The position numbers and the translations under genes were made by a program. A stretch of DNA of 64,000 nt from CAVQCJ01 sp963711005 (GTDB lineage: Bacteria > Actinomycetota > Actinomycetes > Prado026), in assembly GCA_963711005.1 (NCBI GenBank), contig CAVQCJ010000003.1, positions 183,328 through 247,327 of the forward strand. The letters run 5' to 3'. Shown piece by piece: positions 51,791-60,184 of this stretch. The notes beneath the pieces were generated by a model. It saw nothing but the letters and a program-made list of their open reading frames with translations. It ran no database searches and was not told where the DNA came from. Position 1 is the stretch's first letter. The number at the start of each line of letters is the position of its first letter.

Positions 51791-52263
51791 CGACGCTTCT
51801 CCCCCAACAGCTCCGCGAGCCTGCGTCGCGCCCGGTGCAGATGGACGAAGCCCGTCGACTCGGACATGCCGAGCGTCCCCGCGACGTCCTTCATCGGAAG
51901 GTCCTCCAGATAGAACAGCACCAGCACCGCGCGCTGCTTGGGTGGAAGGCTGACTACCGCGGCCCAAAGGCTGGGGTCCAGGCCGACGGCCCCGGACGAA
52001 GGCTCCAAGGAGCTCTCGATCATCTGGCGCCGTCCCTCTCGGCTGAGGTGCCGGACCGCCAGCCGGATCGCCACGCGTCGAACCCACGCATCGGGACGTT
52101 CGAAGCCGGACACCTTCGGCCAGTGCAGCAGCAGCTGGACGAACGCATCCTGAGTCAGATCCTCCGCCGCCGGCCCATTACCCACCAGCACGTAGACCGT
52201 TCGCCGCACATTCGCGAACTCAGCGTCGAACAGACGCGAGTAGTCCTCGTCTGCACCCCGCAC
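51454..52263 (-). CDS. ECF sigma factor (SigE family) with overlong C-terminus
   Basis: Region 2 (residues about 10-75: EDYSRLFDAEFANVRRTVYV, AAEDLTQDAFVQLLLHWPKV) and region 4 (LPPKQRAVLVLFYLEDLPMK, SESTGFVHLHRARRRL) are complete by about residue 158. SigE-type factors normally stop here. In this frame no stop occurs until 51454, so about 110 Arg/Ser-rich residues overlap the next gene by 337 bases. A natural TAG lies in another frame right after the ATG of the partner gene, so the extension may be an artefact of a frameshift near the end. GTG 52263 is chosen. Confidence 0.75.
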   Translation of the reverse strand: MRGADEDYSRLFDAEFANVRRTVYVLVGNGPAAEDLTQDAFVQLLLHWPKVSGFERPDAWVRRVAIRLAVRHLSREGRRQMIESSLEPSSGAVGLDPSLWAAVVSLPPKQRAVLVLFYLEDLPMKDVAGTLGMSESTGFVHLHRARRRLAELLGEKRRCSSIAGSVTSSGSWPPPGRQLSTRARANRWSVVRRRCAGSVASPSQSRPRRSWSWPAWLRLSERPGRVCRPSRAAPLRPRRGRRSRRPRSRRVRSPRRRTATPCRTRRAGP

Positions 52264-52336
52264 GGTCGTGACCCTTCGCCAGAGACGGACATACTCTCCC
52301 CCCTCGCAGCCATAGGTACCTAACAACCTTTACCCA

Positions 52337-53266
52337 TCACTTGATTTGGTCCGAGCTAGCTGTGGGAAGGATGTAGTCGAACCAGCCTGGACCGCGTTGG
52401 AAGCCGAGCCGGGCGTTGCTGCTCAAGATCGGTGCGTTCCCGTCCAAGTTCTGGGTCACAAGGGTTGTGTATCCGCGTTCTCGCAACTGCTGCGCCTGGT
52501 GAGCCTTGAGTGCGGTGGCGATGCCCAGCCCGCGTTCGGTTGCGACGACCCCCGTGAAGTAGGTGTTTGCTGTCGGTCCATCGTCGGACCGGTGCACGAC
52601 CCAGGAGATACCCACAGCGGGGCCGGCTCGACGAGCCACGACCACATTCGCCGACGTGCCCACCAGAGCCAGGAACTCCTCGAGAACGAGCCCCTCGGAG
52701 GCTTCCCCCATGTCCGGCGCTTCAAAGAAGCGGTCCCTCGCGAACGGGAACAGCGAGACGAGCGCCGCCTCGTCCTCGACTCCCTCAAGCGAGACGCCAG
52801 CCGACAGGGCCTTCGAACAGCACTGCGCCACGTGCCGGTCGCTGACGCTTCGTAGGTCCAACGTCGACTCGAAATGGTGACCGTCGTTCCTGGCTCCCCA
52901 GCGACGAGCCACGGCGACACCGTCCGGGTCGGACTCTGGCACCTTCAACATGACCGTACGGAACCCGTCCTCGCTGGCGGCGGCCGTCAGCGTCTCCCGG
53001 AGCGCGGTTCCTGCACCACGATGCCGTGCATGCGGCGCCACCCACAGCAGTCCGCTCGCCTGGTCAGCAAGGCGGGTCGCCCGGGATACGAAGCCGGCAT
53101 GCCCGACCGGCCTGCCGTCGGCATCGTCCACGCACCAGTCGAAGCAGGGATGTTCCCGAGCCAAGGCTTCCGTCTGCTCCCAGAACAGGCGGCTTCCCCA
53201 CCACATCGGATCAGCCCGGTGCGCACCGTCAAGATCCTCACCAAACGTCGCCGGACGAACAACCAT
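52337..53266 (-). CDS. Double GNAT acetyltransferase
   Basis: This 309-residue protein has two GNAT folds in tandem. The first carries LLWVAPHARHRGAGTALRET (acetyl-CoA loop R-x-x-G-x-G/A) and the second GVVATERGLGIATALKAHQA followed by LVTQNLDGNAPILSSNARLG. The layout recalls mycothiol synthase and other two-domain acetyltransferases. ATG 53266 follows GAGGTGGCGG. Substrate unknown. Its 3' end lies 74 bases from the sigma factor start. Confidence 0.85.
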   Translation of the reverse strand: MVVRPATFGEDLDGAHRADPMWWGSRLFWEQTEALAREHPCFDWCVDDADGRPVGHAGFVSRATRLADQASGLLWVAPHARHRGAGTALRETLTAAASEDGFRTVMLKVPESDPDGVAVARRWGARNDGHHFESTLDLRSVSDRHVAQCCSKALSAGVSLEGVEDEAALVSLFPFARDRFFEAPDMGEASEGLVLEEFLALVGTSANVVVARRAGPAVGISWVVHRSDDGPTANTYFTGVVATERGLGIATALKAHQAQQLRERGYTTLVTQNLDGNAPILSSNARLGFQRGPGWFDYILPTASSDQIK

Positions 53267-53527
53267 CCGCCACCTCAACACTGACCGACCGGCCCAGGAA
53301 GTCTCACTCACGTTCCAGCCCGCTCCGGGAGCCTCGGTCACCGTGACCGGGCAGATCCACGGCTTCACCCGATCGGCGCATCTGGTCACGATCCGTAGGC
53401 CGACGGTCACTCAAGGCTTGTCGACGTAGGGAGTCGCCGGTTCTAGCGTGTGGCCCGTCCCGGGGTTGCCTGGGCCCAGGCGGACCCACGCAGTTTCTCT
53501 GTGGCCTTACAGAAGGTCGGTGGAGCG

Positions 53528-55159
53528 GTGAGGAAACCAAGGATTTGGGCGGTCGCAGCGGCAGCGGGGGCACTAGCGGCGGTGATGGGCTATCCGGCAC
53601 TCTCGGCAAGCGCGGCAGGGGGCACAGGGGCTTCCAAGCCAACCGCGCACGCCCATGTGGACTGCAGCAAGCCGGCTACCCTCTGTACCGAGGTGGCCGA
53701 CTCTGAGCAGGTCTTCGGTGAAGGCAACTATGTCGGCCATGACGAGCCGTCTCTGTTGTTCTACTCGAACGTCCCCGGCTCCGGTAACCGGATGCAGTAC
53801 ACCGGGGTCATCCCGAAGGACCCGCCCCCCACCGCGATTCCGGGGAAGCGTTCTTACAACTTCATGCTCGCTGCCACGTTCTGGTACGGCATGGCGCTCT
53901 GCGACACACAGTCCTACCCGCTCACGGTCAAGACCTGTGCGCCCGACTCCGACCGCAACATCGTCCCGCCGAGCAACACCAACCACGCTGGCACGGCGTT
54001 CATGGAGCTGCAGTTCTACCCGCCGGGCTACGTCCAGCAGTTCGACGGCTTCAGCTGCTCGGCTCGGCAGTGGTGCGTCGCGATGACTATCGACAGCCTG
54101 TCGATCAACCCGGTCACCGGGCAGGCACTCAACGACACCTGCCAGTCCCAGGTCGGCATCGAGCCAGTCAACTTCGCGTACCTCACCCACAGCGGGACGC
54201 CGCAGGGCCCCCCGAACCCGGTGAACTTCGACCCGATCGGGTCCGGCAAGCCCAACTCGGCGAAGGACCTGTTCCTCGACCCCGGCGACCAGTACGCGGT
54301 GACCCTGCACGACACCGCGCACGGGCTGCAGGCCGTTGTCCGCGACACCACGAATGGCCAGACCGGCTCCATGACGGCCAGCGCCGCGAACGGGTTTGGC
54401 CAGGTCAAGTTCGCGCCCAACCCGTCCACGGCCTGCAAGAACATCCCGTACGACTTCCACCCGATGTACTCGACCTCGAGCCCGCAGACGCGGGTGCCTT
54501 GGGCCGCGCACTCGTACAACGTGGCCTTCGACGACGAGATCGGCCACTTCGACTACTGCAGCAAGGTGCCTGCCCCCTTCGCATCGTGCACGGGTCGGGA
54601 GGGCACTCATGGTGAGGCCACCGACGGCGACGACAACTACTGCTTCCCGGCGTCGGCCGCAACGCTCGTCCATGTCAGTGGATGCCTGGACACCAACTCC
54701 GGGTTCGACGGGCAGTCGTACCAGAACCTCTGGCCGGACGGGAACCTCGGCCTGCATCCCTCGCCGATCCTTTTCACCAGTCCCCGGACGGGCGTGTCCT
54801 ACTCGGTCGACTACGGACAGGTCGGGTTCGAGGCGGACCTGCCGCGGATCGAGGATCCGTCGGTGAGCCCGGGCAACAACTGCGACCGGTCGACCGGCGC
54901 GGGCTGCACCCGGATACCTCTCACGGACGACCACTCGCCCGCCACGTTCTACCCGTACTTCTCCAGCGGGCAGGCGTTGGGCGGTTGCGCGTGGACCATC
55001 GGCCAGAACGTGCCCGGCTTCACCACGAACGACTACGGCAAGAACAACCAGTACGGTCCGCTGCTAAGCCTGGCCTACACCGACATCGGTGGCGCGGTCG
55101 TGCACAGGTTCAATGACTTCCGGAGGATCATCACCAACCCCTGCACCCAACGCACCTGA
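53528..55159 (+). CDS. Large secreted protein of unknown function
   Basis: The 543 residues begin with a Sec signal (RIWAVAAAAGALAAVMGYPA, cleavage near ASA-AG). The mature protein contains about 17 Cys and segments such as EVFGEGNYVGHDEP-like (EQVFGEGNYVGHDEPSLLFY), YVQQFDGFSCSARQWCVAMT and HFDYCSKVPAPF, suggesting a disulfide-rich beta fold. Related proteins occur in other soil actinobacteria without assigned role; no glycosidase or protease motif is obvious. The GTG at 53528 has GGTGGAGC upstream. A strong terminator follows. It is transcribed alone. Confidence 0.78.
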   Translation: MRKPRIWAVAAAAGALAAVMGYPALSASAAGGTGASKPTAHAHVDCSKPATLCTEVADSEQVFGEGNYVGHDEPSLLFYSNVPGSGNRMQYTGVIPKDPPPTAIPGKRSYNFMLAATFWYGMALCDTQSYPLTVKTCAPDSDRNIVPPSNTNHAGTAFMELQFYPPGYVQQFDGFSCSARQWCVAMTIDSLSINPVTGQALNDTCQSQVGIEPVNFAYLTHSGTPQGPPNPVNFDPIGSGKPNSAKDLFLDPGDQYAVTLHDTAHGLQAVVRDTTNGQTGSMTASAANGFGQVKFAPNPSTACKNIPYDFHPMYSTSSPQTRVPWAAHSYNVAFDDEIGHFDYCSKVPAPFASCTGREGTHGEATDGDDNYCFPASAATLVHVSGCLDTNSGFDGQSYQNLWPDGNLGLHPSPILFTSPRTGVSYSVDYGQVGFEADLPRIEDPSVSPGNNCDRSTGAGCTRIPLTDDHSPATFYPYFSSGQALGGCAWTIGQNVPGFTTNDYGKNNQYGPLLSLAYTDIGGAVVHRFNDFRRIITNPCTQRT

Positions 55160-55177
55160 CGGACGCGACGGACCGAA

Positions 55178-55209
55178 CGGGAAGGGCTCTTCGGCGGGAG
55201 CCCTTCCCG
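55178..55209 (+). terminator. Terminator of the large secreted protein gene
   Basis: CGGGAAGGGCTC and GAGCCCTTCCCG form a perfect 12-base stem with an 8-base loop, 18 bases after the stop. Confidence 0.8.
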
Positions 55210-55236
55210 CTTCCGGGGCGAGCTCGCGTGAGCACT

Positions 55237-55919
55237 GCCCCGTCAGGGTCGATCGAATCGTCGACCTCGACACGTCAACCGTGGATGTGCTGCTCGGCTA
55301 GAGACTCGCCCGGGATGCGAACCGGGCCCCCCAACTAGGCGCCTACGTCGACGTGGCCTGGTCTTCGCTCAGGAGAACGGCGGCCCTATTCCACCCCAGC
55401 TGGTCAGCGAACGTCTCTGCTCGGTCAAGCTCAGCTCCACCAACCCCCGGCCCACCTCCTCGACGGCAACCAGCCGAGGACCAGCGGGGGCGAGGTGTCA
55501 ACCATCAGCCGAGACGATGTCGCGCATCAGGGTCGGCGTGACCGAGATCCTCATCATGGGCATGTCCGGGACCGGGAAGTCCACTCTGTTGGCTGAGCTC
55601 GCCCGGCGCGGCCACCGAGTAGTGGATCTGGACCCCGGCCGGAGCATCGAGGTGCCCACGGCCGACGGGTCCGACACCGAACAGCTCTGGCGTGCGGATC
55701 GGGTAGCTGCCCTCCTCGCGGAAGATGACGGGGTGCCACTGTTCGTGTCGGGGTGCGCCTCGAACCAGGGCAGGTTCTACGACCGCTTCGACGCCCTCGC
55801 TCTGCTGAGTGTCCCTTCGATGTGCTCCTCGACCGCTTGGCCACGCGGGAGACCAACTCGTTCGGCAAGGCCCCCTCCGACCGAGATCGGATCCTTCGAC
55901 ATCGACCGAGGTCGAAGGG
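55237..55919 (+). repeat. Copy 2 of the ~680-bp long-range direct duplication
   Basis: Matches 6199-6880 in the same orientation with scattered substitutions and small indels. It ends at the words ACCGAGGTCGAA, where the kinase gene is cut off and a different gene fragment begins. Confidence 0.9.
55517..55919 (+). pseudogene. Frameshifted copy of the P-loop kinase-like gene
   Basis: It is nearly identical to the gene at 6482 through Walker A (GMSGTGKST) and GRFYDRFDALALLSVP. One T is then missing (TGTCCCTTCGATG instead of TGTCCCTTTCGATG), and the frame changes to a Pro/Arg-rich string. The last third of the gene is absent altogether because the homology ends near 55919. It cannot make a full kinase. 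Confidence 0.88.
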
Positions 55920-55929
55920 AGGCCGATCA

Positions 55930-56113
55930 CTGCACAAGTCCACCCAACCAGGGCTACGCCCGGTGAGTCGGGTGAGCGCCCCAGCCAGATCATCACGACA
56001 CCCACGAGCAGAATCAGTAAGCCGATGGGGAGCAAGATCCACGCGGCGGGTAGGAACCAGTTCACCAGCTGAGTCTGCCGCGCCTGGTTGGCCCGGAGAG
56101 CACCTATCGGCAC
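55930..56113 (-). pseudogene. 5' part of a two-span membrane protein cut by the duplication
   Basis: From GTG 56113 the frame reads LVNWFLPAAWILLPIGLLIL then LVGVVMIWLGRSP and DSPGVALVGWTCAVIGLPS, two good transmembrane helices. It then runs antisense into the duplicated kinase block and becomes nonsense. The junction at about 55920 suggests the duplication landed in this gene. It could also be a complete 60-residue protein that has lost only its stop. Confidence 0.55.
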
Positions 56114-56326
56114 ATCTGGGTGGTCGGCCTAGACCCGTAGGCAGGTCGCGCCCGGTGTCGCCGTTGCTACGAGCGGTCACATTTCGGCTGGCTGCTTTCT
56201 GTCGTGGCCGCCGATGGCTAGCCTGCGCGCAGGGGGAAGTCCGGACGTTGGCCAAGCGGGTAGTCGCGTTCTCACGGATGTGGTGAATCCGGTCGCGCAC
56301 GCGTCCACAACAGGGAAGGTTTGCCG

Positions 56327-56782
56327 ATGCTCATCACAAGGAAACTGCTCACGGTCTTCGTTGCCGGGATCGCGATCCTTGCTGTTGGCGTTCCCGTCGC
56401 CTCAGCAAGCACATCTGCGGCGGTTACTCAGGTGATCAAGTTCAAGACGGTGGACACCAGCTTCACGAACCTGACCCCCACGTCGTTCGCGCTCACCGAA
56501 ACGCTGTGGCAGGGCAAGAAGCAGATCGGCAACGACGCTATTCAATGCTCCTTCGCCTCGCCGAGCGCGCAGACCGGGCACTGCGACGGCATTCTCTGGT
56601 TCAACCGAACCGGAGCGATGTTGATCAGCTTCGCCGTGGACAACAACAGCAACACCATCCACGGGCGAATCGTGGGCGGCACCGGTGCCTATGCGGACGC
56701 TCGCGGAACCGTGACGCACACGGCCAGCACGACCAACAACAACATTGGATGGGCCACGCTGAAGTTCACTCTCGCTCACTGA
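56327..56782 (+). CDS. Secreted allene-oxide-cyclase-like barrel protein
   Basis: The protein has 151 residues with a signal peptide (LITRKLLTVFVAGIAILAVG, cleavage near ASA-ST). The mature part has the dirigent/allene oxide cyclase barrel pattern: QIGNDAIQCSFASPSAQTGH and HGRIVGGTGAYADARGTVTH, where GGTGxYxxarG is the family signature. Bacterial members are secreted proteins of unknown role; some plant relatives bind hydrophobic ligands. GGGAAGG precedes ATG 56327. Confidence 0.85.
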   Translation: MLITRKLLTVFVAGIAILAVGVPVASASTSAAVTQVIKFKTVDTSFTNLTPTSFALTETLWQGKKQIGNDAIQCSFASPSAQTGHCDGILWFNRTGAMLISFAVDNNSNTIHGRIVGGTGAYADARGTVTHTASTTNNNIGWATLKFTLAH

Positions 56783-56790
56783 TCCGCTTG

Positions 56791-56828
56791 ACTGAGCCAC
56801 CCCAACCTCGCGTGCGGGGTGGCTCAGT
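56791..56828 (+). terminator. Terminator of the barrel protein gene
   Basis: ACTGAGCCACCCC and GGGGTGGCTCAGT form a perfect 13-base stem with a 12-base loop. Confidence 0.8.
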
Positions 56829-56853
56829 CATGGCCAGACAGTCGCGCTGACCC

Positions 56854-56911
56854 GCACAGATTGCCGGATCCAGGGCTCCCGGCCGGGCGAACAGAACGGC
56901 ACTTCGGTGCG
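56854..56911 (+). repeat. Best-preserved full copy of the two-module repeat
   Basis: GCACAGATTGCCGGATCCAG (module B), a GC-rich spacer of about 20 bases, then GAACGGCACTTCGGTGCG (module A). Confidence 0.75.
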
Positions 56912-56988
56912 CATCCCCTTGGGGGGTTTCCTTGCTCGGTCGGTGACGTGGTGGACACTTCCCGCGGGGGCCGTAGGGAGGGTGCTTG

Positions 56989-57816
56989 GTGAGCGATGAT
57001 TTGGTCGGTGTGGGGGGTATCCCTGCTGACGTGGTGTTCTTGGCGTTGAACCCGGTTGCGGCTGGGCCTGAGCCGCCGCCGGAGACGGGCGCGGTGCGGG
57101 TTATCAACTCCCGGTATTGCCTGTTGATGACGTCGATGCCGACGGTGAACTTCGTGGAGCGGGTTCGCCTAGCCCCTGGACAGGTGGCGGCCGCGGTCGG
57201 TGAGGTCCGTGACCTGCTTCGGGCCCGGGGACGCACCCAGGCAGCGTGGGCTGTGGACGCGGCCTGGACCGAGCTGTACGACGAGCTGGCCGGGCTGGCC
57301 ATGACCCCGTACACCGACCCACCGCTGGAGCCGCGATGCACGTGCATGGCCCTGGTTGAGCCTCCGGACTGGTCGGCGAACCCCAGGGTGGTCGTCCGTG
57401 AGGCGACCGACCTGCAGGACTTCTTGGCGGTCGCTGAGCTGTCGGCGTCGGTGTTCGGTCTCAGCGGAGCCGACCGTGACGGTTTCGTGAAGGGCTTGCG
57501 GGTGCGATATGAGCTGCACCGGCAGGGACGCTGGCACATGAGCACCTATCTGGCGTTCATCGACGGGGAGCTGGTCGGGGAAGCCCAGGCCGCGGTGACG
57601 GCTTCGGGTACCAACCTGTCCGGCAGTTCCGTACTGCGTTCCGCACGCGGGCAAGGTGTCTACCGAGCGTTGGTGGCGGCTCGCTGGAACGAGGCCGTCG
57701 AGCGGGGCCGTCCGGCGCTGACTGTGCAGGCCGGTGCCATGTCACGACCCATCTTGGAACGTCTCGGGTTCCAGACCGTCGGCACCCAACGACTGCTGTG
57801 CGACCGGTTCCAATAG
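56989..57816 (+). CDS. GNAT-family acetyltransferase with N-terminal extension
   Basis: The protein has 275 residues from a GTG with GGGAGGG upstream. The first 120 residues are helical and poorly conserved. The GNAT fold occupies about 135-270: VVVREATDLQDFLAVAELSA, YLAFIDGELVGEAQAAVTAS, SVLRSARGQGVYRALVAARW (acetyl-CoA loop RGQGVY) and MSRPILERLGFQTVG. Substrate unknown. Flanked by repeats on both sides, otherwise alone. Confidence 0.85.
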   Translation: MSDDLVGVGGIPADVVFLALNPVAAGPEPPPETGAVRVINSRYCLLMTSMPTVNFVERVRLAPGQVAAAVGEVRDLLRARGRTQAAWAVDAAWTELYDELAGLAMTPYTDPPLEPRCTCMALVEPPDWSANPRVVVREATDLQDFLAVAELSASVFGLSGADRDGFVKGLRVRYELHRQGRWHMSTYLAFIDGELVGEAQAAVTASGTNLSGSSVLRSARGQGVYRALVAARWNEAVERGRPALTVQAGAMSRPILERLGFQTVGTQRLLCDRFQ

Positions 57817-57848
57817 CCCCCTCACACCCAGACTCGACCCGCCCGTGA

Positions 57849-57866
57849 TCGGCACGTAGGTGCGGG
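57849..57866 (+). repeat. Module A of the dispersed repeat, degenerate
   Basis: TCGGCACGTAGGTGCGGG, between convergent genes. Confidence 0.45.
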
Positions 57867-57904
57867 TTTCCCTTTCCGCCTCGTGCCCGTTGTTCGCGGC
57901 CGTT

Positions 57905-58588
57905 TCAGTTCGGGACTCGTACCGCCGCCCGCAACTGCTGGTGCAGATCTGGGTGCGCTCGAGCGAAGGCCTGCATGGCCATCGCCAACTCGCCCGCCAC
58001 CTGTTGAGCCGCCGCGCGGGCCTGCTCCGTCGGCCTCGGACCCCCTCTGTGCTTCGTCGCGTATCCGCCGCCGACCGCGGCGTTCCAGGTTGTCGTGCCG
58101 CCATGAAGCGGCCCCGAGTTCGCGGCGATCCCCGGCCGCTTTGCCACCTCCCGCAACATCCCACCACTGAGCCACGGGCCCTCCGACACACCCCAGCGGC
58201 TCGGTATCCCGCCACCGTCTTGCAAGTGGAGGCGCAGTCGTGACCGCCACGGGGTCGTAGTCCCTTCACCCAGTCGTGGCAGACCAGCGCGGAAACCTCG
58301 CCAGCCAGACGCATCGACGGCGTGGATCGTGATCCATCCGGCAGTAGCCAGCCCGACCACCGTCACGAGAACCCCCGGCTGGTCGCACTCCTTCGGTCCC
58401 ATGCCCTCGACTCGACCGACTAGTTCTGGCCACAGGAACGCCAGCAAGTCCGGCGGCCACTCTGGCCAAAGCCGATTCCATGGCTCCGAGTCAGTCTCAG
58501 CCGTCGGGTACACCTGGGGTGGCCTGCCCAATCCGTCAGGTCCCTGAACGCTCGGCAAGTCCGCAGTCACCGGCACATATTGCCGCAT
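57905..58588 (-). CDS. Hypothetical Trp/Pro-rich protein
   Basis: The protein has up to 227 residues. Its middle is Trp-rich (EPWNRLWPEWPPDLLAFLWP), and the last 50 residues form a helix (TEQARAAAQQVAGELAMAMQ). No signal peptide or known domain. The ATG lies within a module B repeat; the GTG six codons later (58570) is a likelier start. Codon use is compatible with coding. Unknown function. Confidence 0.5.
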   Translation of the reverse strand: MRQYVPVTADLPSVQGPDGLGRPPQVYPTAETDSEPWNRLWPEWPPDLLAFLWPELVGRVEGMGPKECDQPGVLVTVVGLATAGWITIHAVDASGWRGFRAGLPRLGEGTTTPWRSRLRLHLQDGGGIPSRWGVSEGPWLSGGMLREVAKRPGIAANSGPLHGGTTTWNAAVGGGYATKHRGGPRPTEQARAAAQQVAGELAMAMQAFARAHPDLHQQLRAAVRVPN

Positions 58589-58620
58589 CTGGCCAGCCCA
58601 CGAACGGCACGTAGGTTCGG
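58573..58620 (+). repeat. Full copy of the two-module repeat
   Basis: GCACATATTGCCGCATCTGG (module B) and GAACGGCACGTAGGTTCG (module A), overlapping the 5' end of the preceding minus-strand frame. Confidence 0.65.
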
Positions 58621-58629
58621 GTCTGTAGG

Positions 58630-60027
58630 TCAGCCGGTCACGGCGTAGAGGCGCCAGCGGTCGGGGACACCCTTGAGATCGTGTTCGCCAGCCTCTTGGA
58701 AGGTCAGGCCGGAACCGGCCACCAGGTCCTTGACGGTCTGAGACACGAGCACCTGCGAGGCTAACGCCAGGGCCGAGATCCGCGCACCGATACTGACGGC
58801 GATGCCGCCGATCTGGCCGTCAATGAGTTCGCACTCACCGGTGTGCACCCCGGCGCGGACTTCCATGCCGAGGTCGCGAACCTGCTCGGTGATCTCCAGC
58901 GCACAGCGGATCGCTCGCGCAGGCCCGTCGAAGGTCGCGTAGAAGCCGTCGCCGGCCGTGTCGATCTCCACACCTCGCCAGTGAGCCAGAGCTCGGCGGA
59001 CCAGCGTGTGATGCTGCTCGACAAGCACTTTCCAGGCTAGGTCGCCCAGGGCTGCCTGCCGCTGGGTGGAGCCGACGATGTCGGTGAACAGGACCGAGGC
59101 CAGCACCGAGTCCAGGCCCGGGCGGGTCGGTTCCAGTCCGACGAAGCGACGAATTGCCTCCCGCCGCGGTCGGACCCATGACTCCATAGTCTCGGGAGTC
59201 GGCCACGTCTCGCTGGGGATCAAGGCCAACTCCGCGGCAGGCATCAAGGATGCGACGTACTCGGCCTTGGCCAGGTGCCTGGGCGTGGAGGTATCCGCCA
59301 TCAACAGAGCAGGCACGCGAACGGAGGCCAGCACCGTACGCAGGTCCGTCTCCCACCACACCTGAGTCAGGGCGAGCGCGACGTCAGGCGTGCAAGAAGT
59401 GCGACTCTGCTTAGTCATGGCCCGTATCTCGACGTCGGTCGGACGGACGCCATCCCAGTCGGCGTAGGCATTGGCCCAGGCCTGTCCGTACTCAGGGGTA
59501 CCCCAATCCTCCAACATGCGTAGTTCCTCTTCGATCTGCGCCGATCCCCACCCCCACGGGTAGTCAGGTGCCCACAACGTTCGCGGCGACGGGTTCCACC
59601 ACACCAGCCCACGCACCCGCTCCGGCGCGGTCGCTGCAAGAAGGAGACCGGGAGCCAGCATCTCGTAGACGCCGCCGACAACTGTGCTGCGTGAGCCAAC
59701 GTGATCGAGCACCGCGAGCAGATCGGCGGCCCGCGTCTCCAGGTTGGGTGGATCGGTGTTCCGACTGGACAACCCTGTCGCCCGGCGGTCGTGCAAGATC
59801 AGCCGTCCCAACGAAGCAAGAGCCCCATGCCAGGCGGCTCCGGACGGGCTGTCCCAGATGGAGTCCACGCTCTCGACGAAGTCCAACTGCCAGGCGATGT
59901 CGATCGGGCCGTCACCCACCACCTGGTAGGCGATATACGTGCCGTCGTCGGTACGCAGATACCGAGGGTCAGGAATCTTCACGGCCACATGCTCTGCCGT
60001 CGCCACCGCGCCCACAAGGTCTGCCAC
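58630..60027 (-). CDS. Alpha/beta-hydrolase-like domain fused to class III cyclase
   Basis: The protein has 465 residues. Residues about 15-280 follow the alpha/beta-hydrolase fold found in front of many actinobacterial cyclases (DPRYLRTDDGTYIAYQVVGD, LDFVESVDSIWDSP, ILHDRRATGLSS). The nucleophile elbow, normally GxSxGG, reads GGVYEMLAP, so the catalytic Ser is gone. The cyclase domain (about 295-460) keeps both metal Asp residues (SVLFTDIVGSTQRQ, EIDTAGDGFYATFDG). It probably makes cAMP under control of a ligand-binding pseudo-hydrolase. GTG 60027 is chosen because the repeat at 60089 lies upstream. Confidence 0.85.
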   Translation of the reverse strand: MADLVGAVATAEHVAVKIPDPRYLRTDDGTYIAYQVVGDGPIDIAWQLDFVESVDSIWDSPSGAAWHGALASLGRLILHDRRATGLSSRNTDPPNLETRAADLLAVLDHVGSRSTVVGGVYEMLAPGLLLAATAPERVRGLVWWNPSPRTLWAPDYPWGWGSAQIEEELRMLEDWGTPEYGQAWANAYADWDGVRPTDVEIRAMTKQSRTSCTPDVALALTQVWWETDLRTVLASVRVPALLMADTSTPRHLAKAEYVASLMPAAELALIPSETWPTPETMESWVRPRREAIRRFVGLEPTRPGLDSVLASVLFTDIVGSTQRQAALGDLAWKVLVEQHHTLVRRALAHWRGVEIDTAGDGFYATFDGPARAIRCALEITEQVRDLGMEVRAGVHTGECELIDGQIGGIAVSIGARISALALASQVLVSQTVKDLVAGSGLTFQEAGEHDLKGVPDRWRLYAVTG

Positions 60028-60088
60028 ACCATGCTCGCCCACGGCCCTTGACTGAAACCGCACCGACTGTCGGACCTGATCAGCCCTA

Positions 60089-60107
60089 GAACGGCACATC
60101 GGTGCGG
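60089..60107 (+). repeat. Module A of the dispersed repeat
   Basis: GAACGGCACATCGGTGCGG, just upstream of the hydrolase-cyclase gene. Confidence 0.65.
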
Positions 60108-60184
60108 CGAGCGGTACTCGATCGGTCCGCGGACCCATACCAGCAGTCTCCGCAGAAGACGCGTCCCAGACGCCGTATCAGCAG

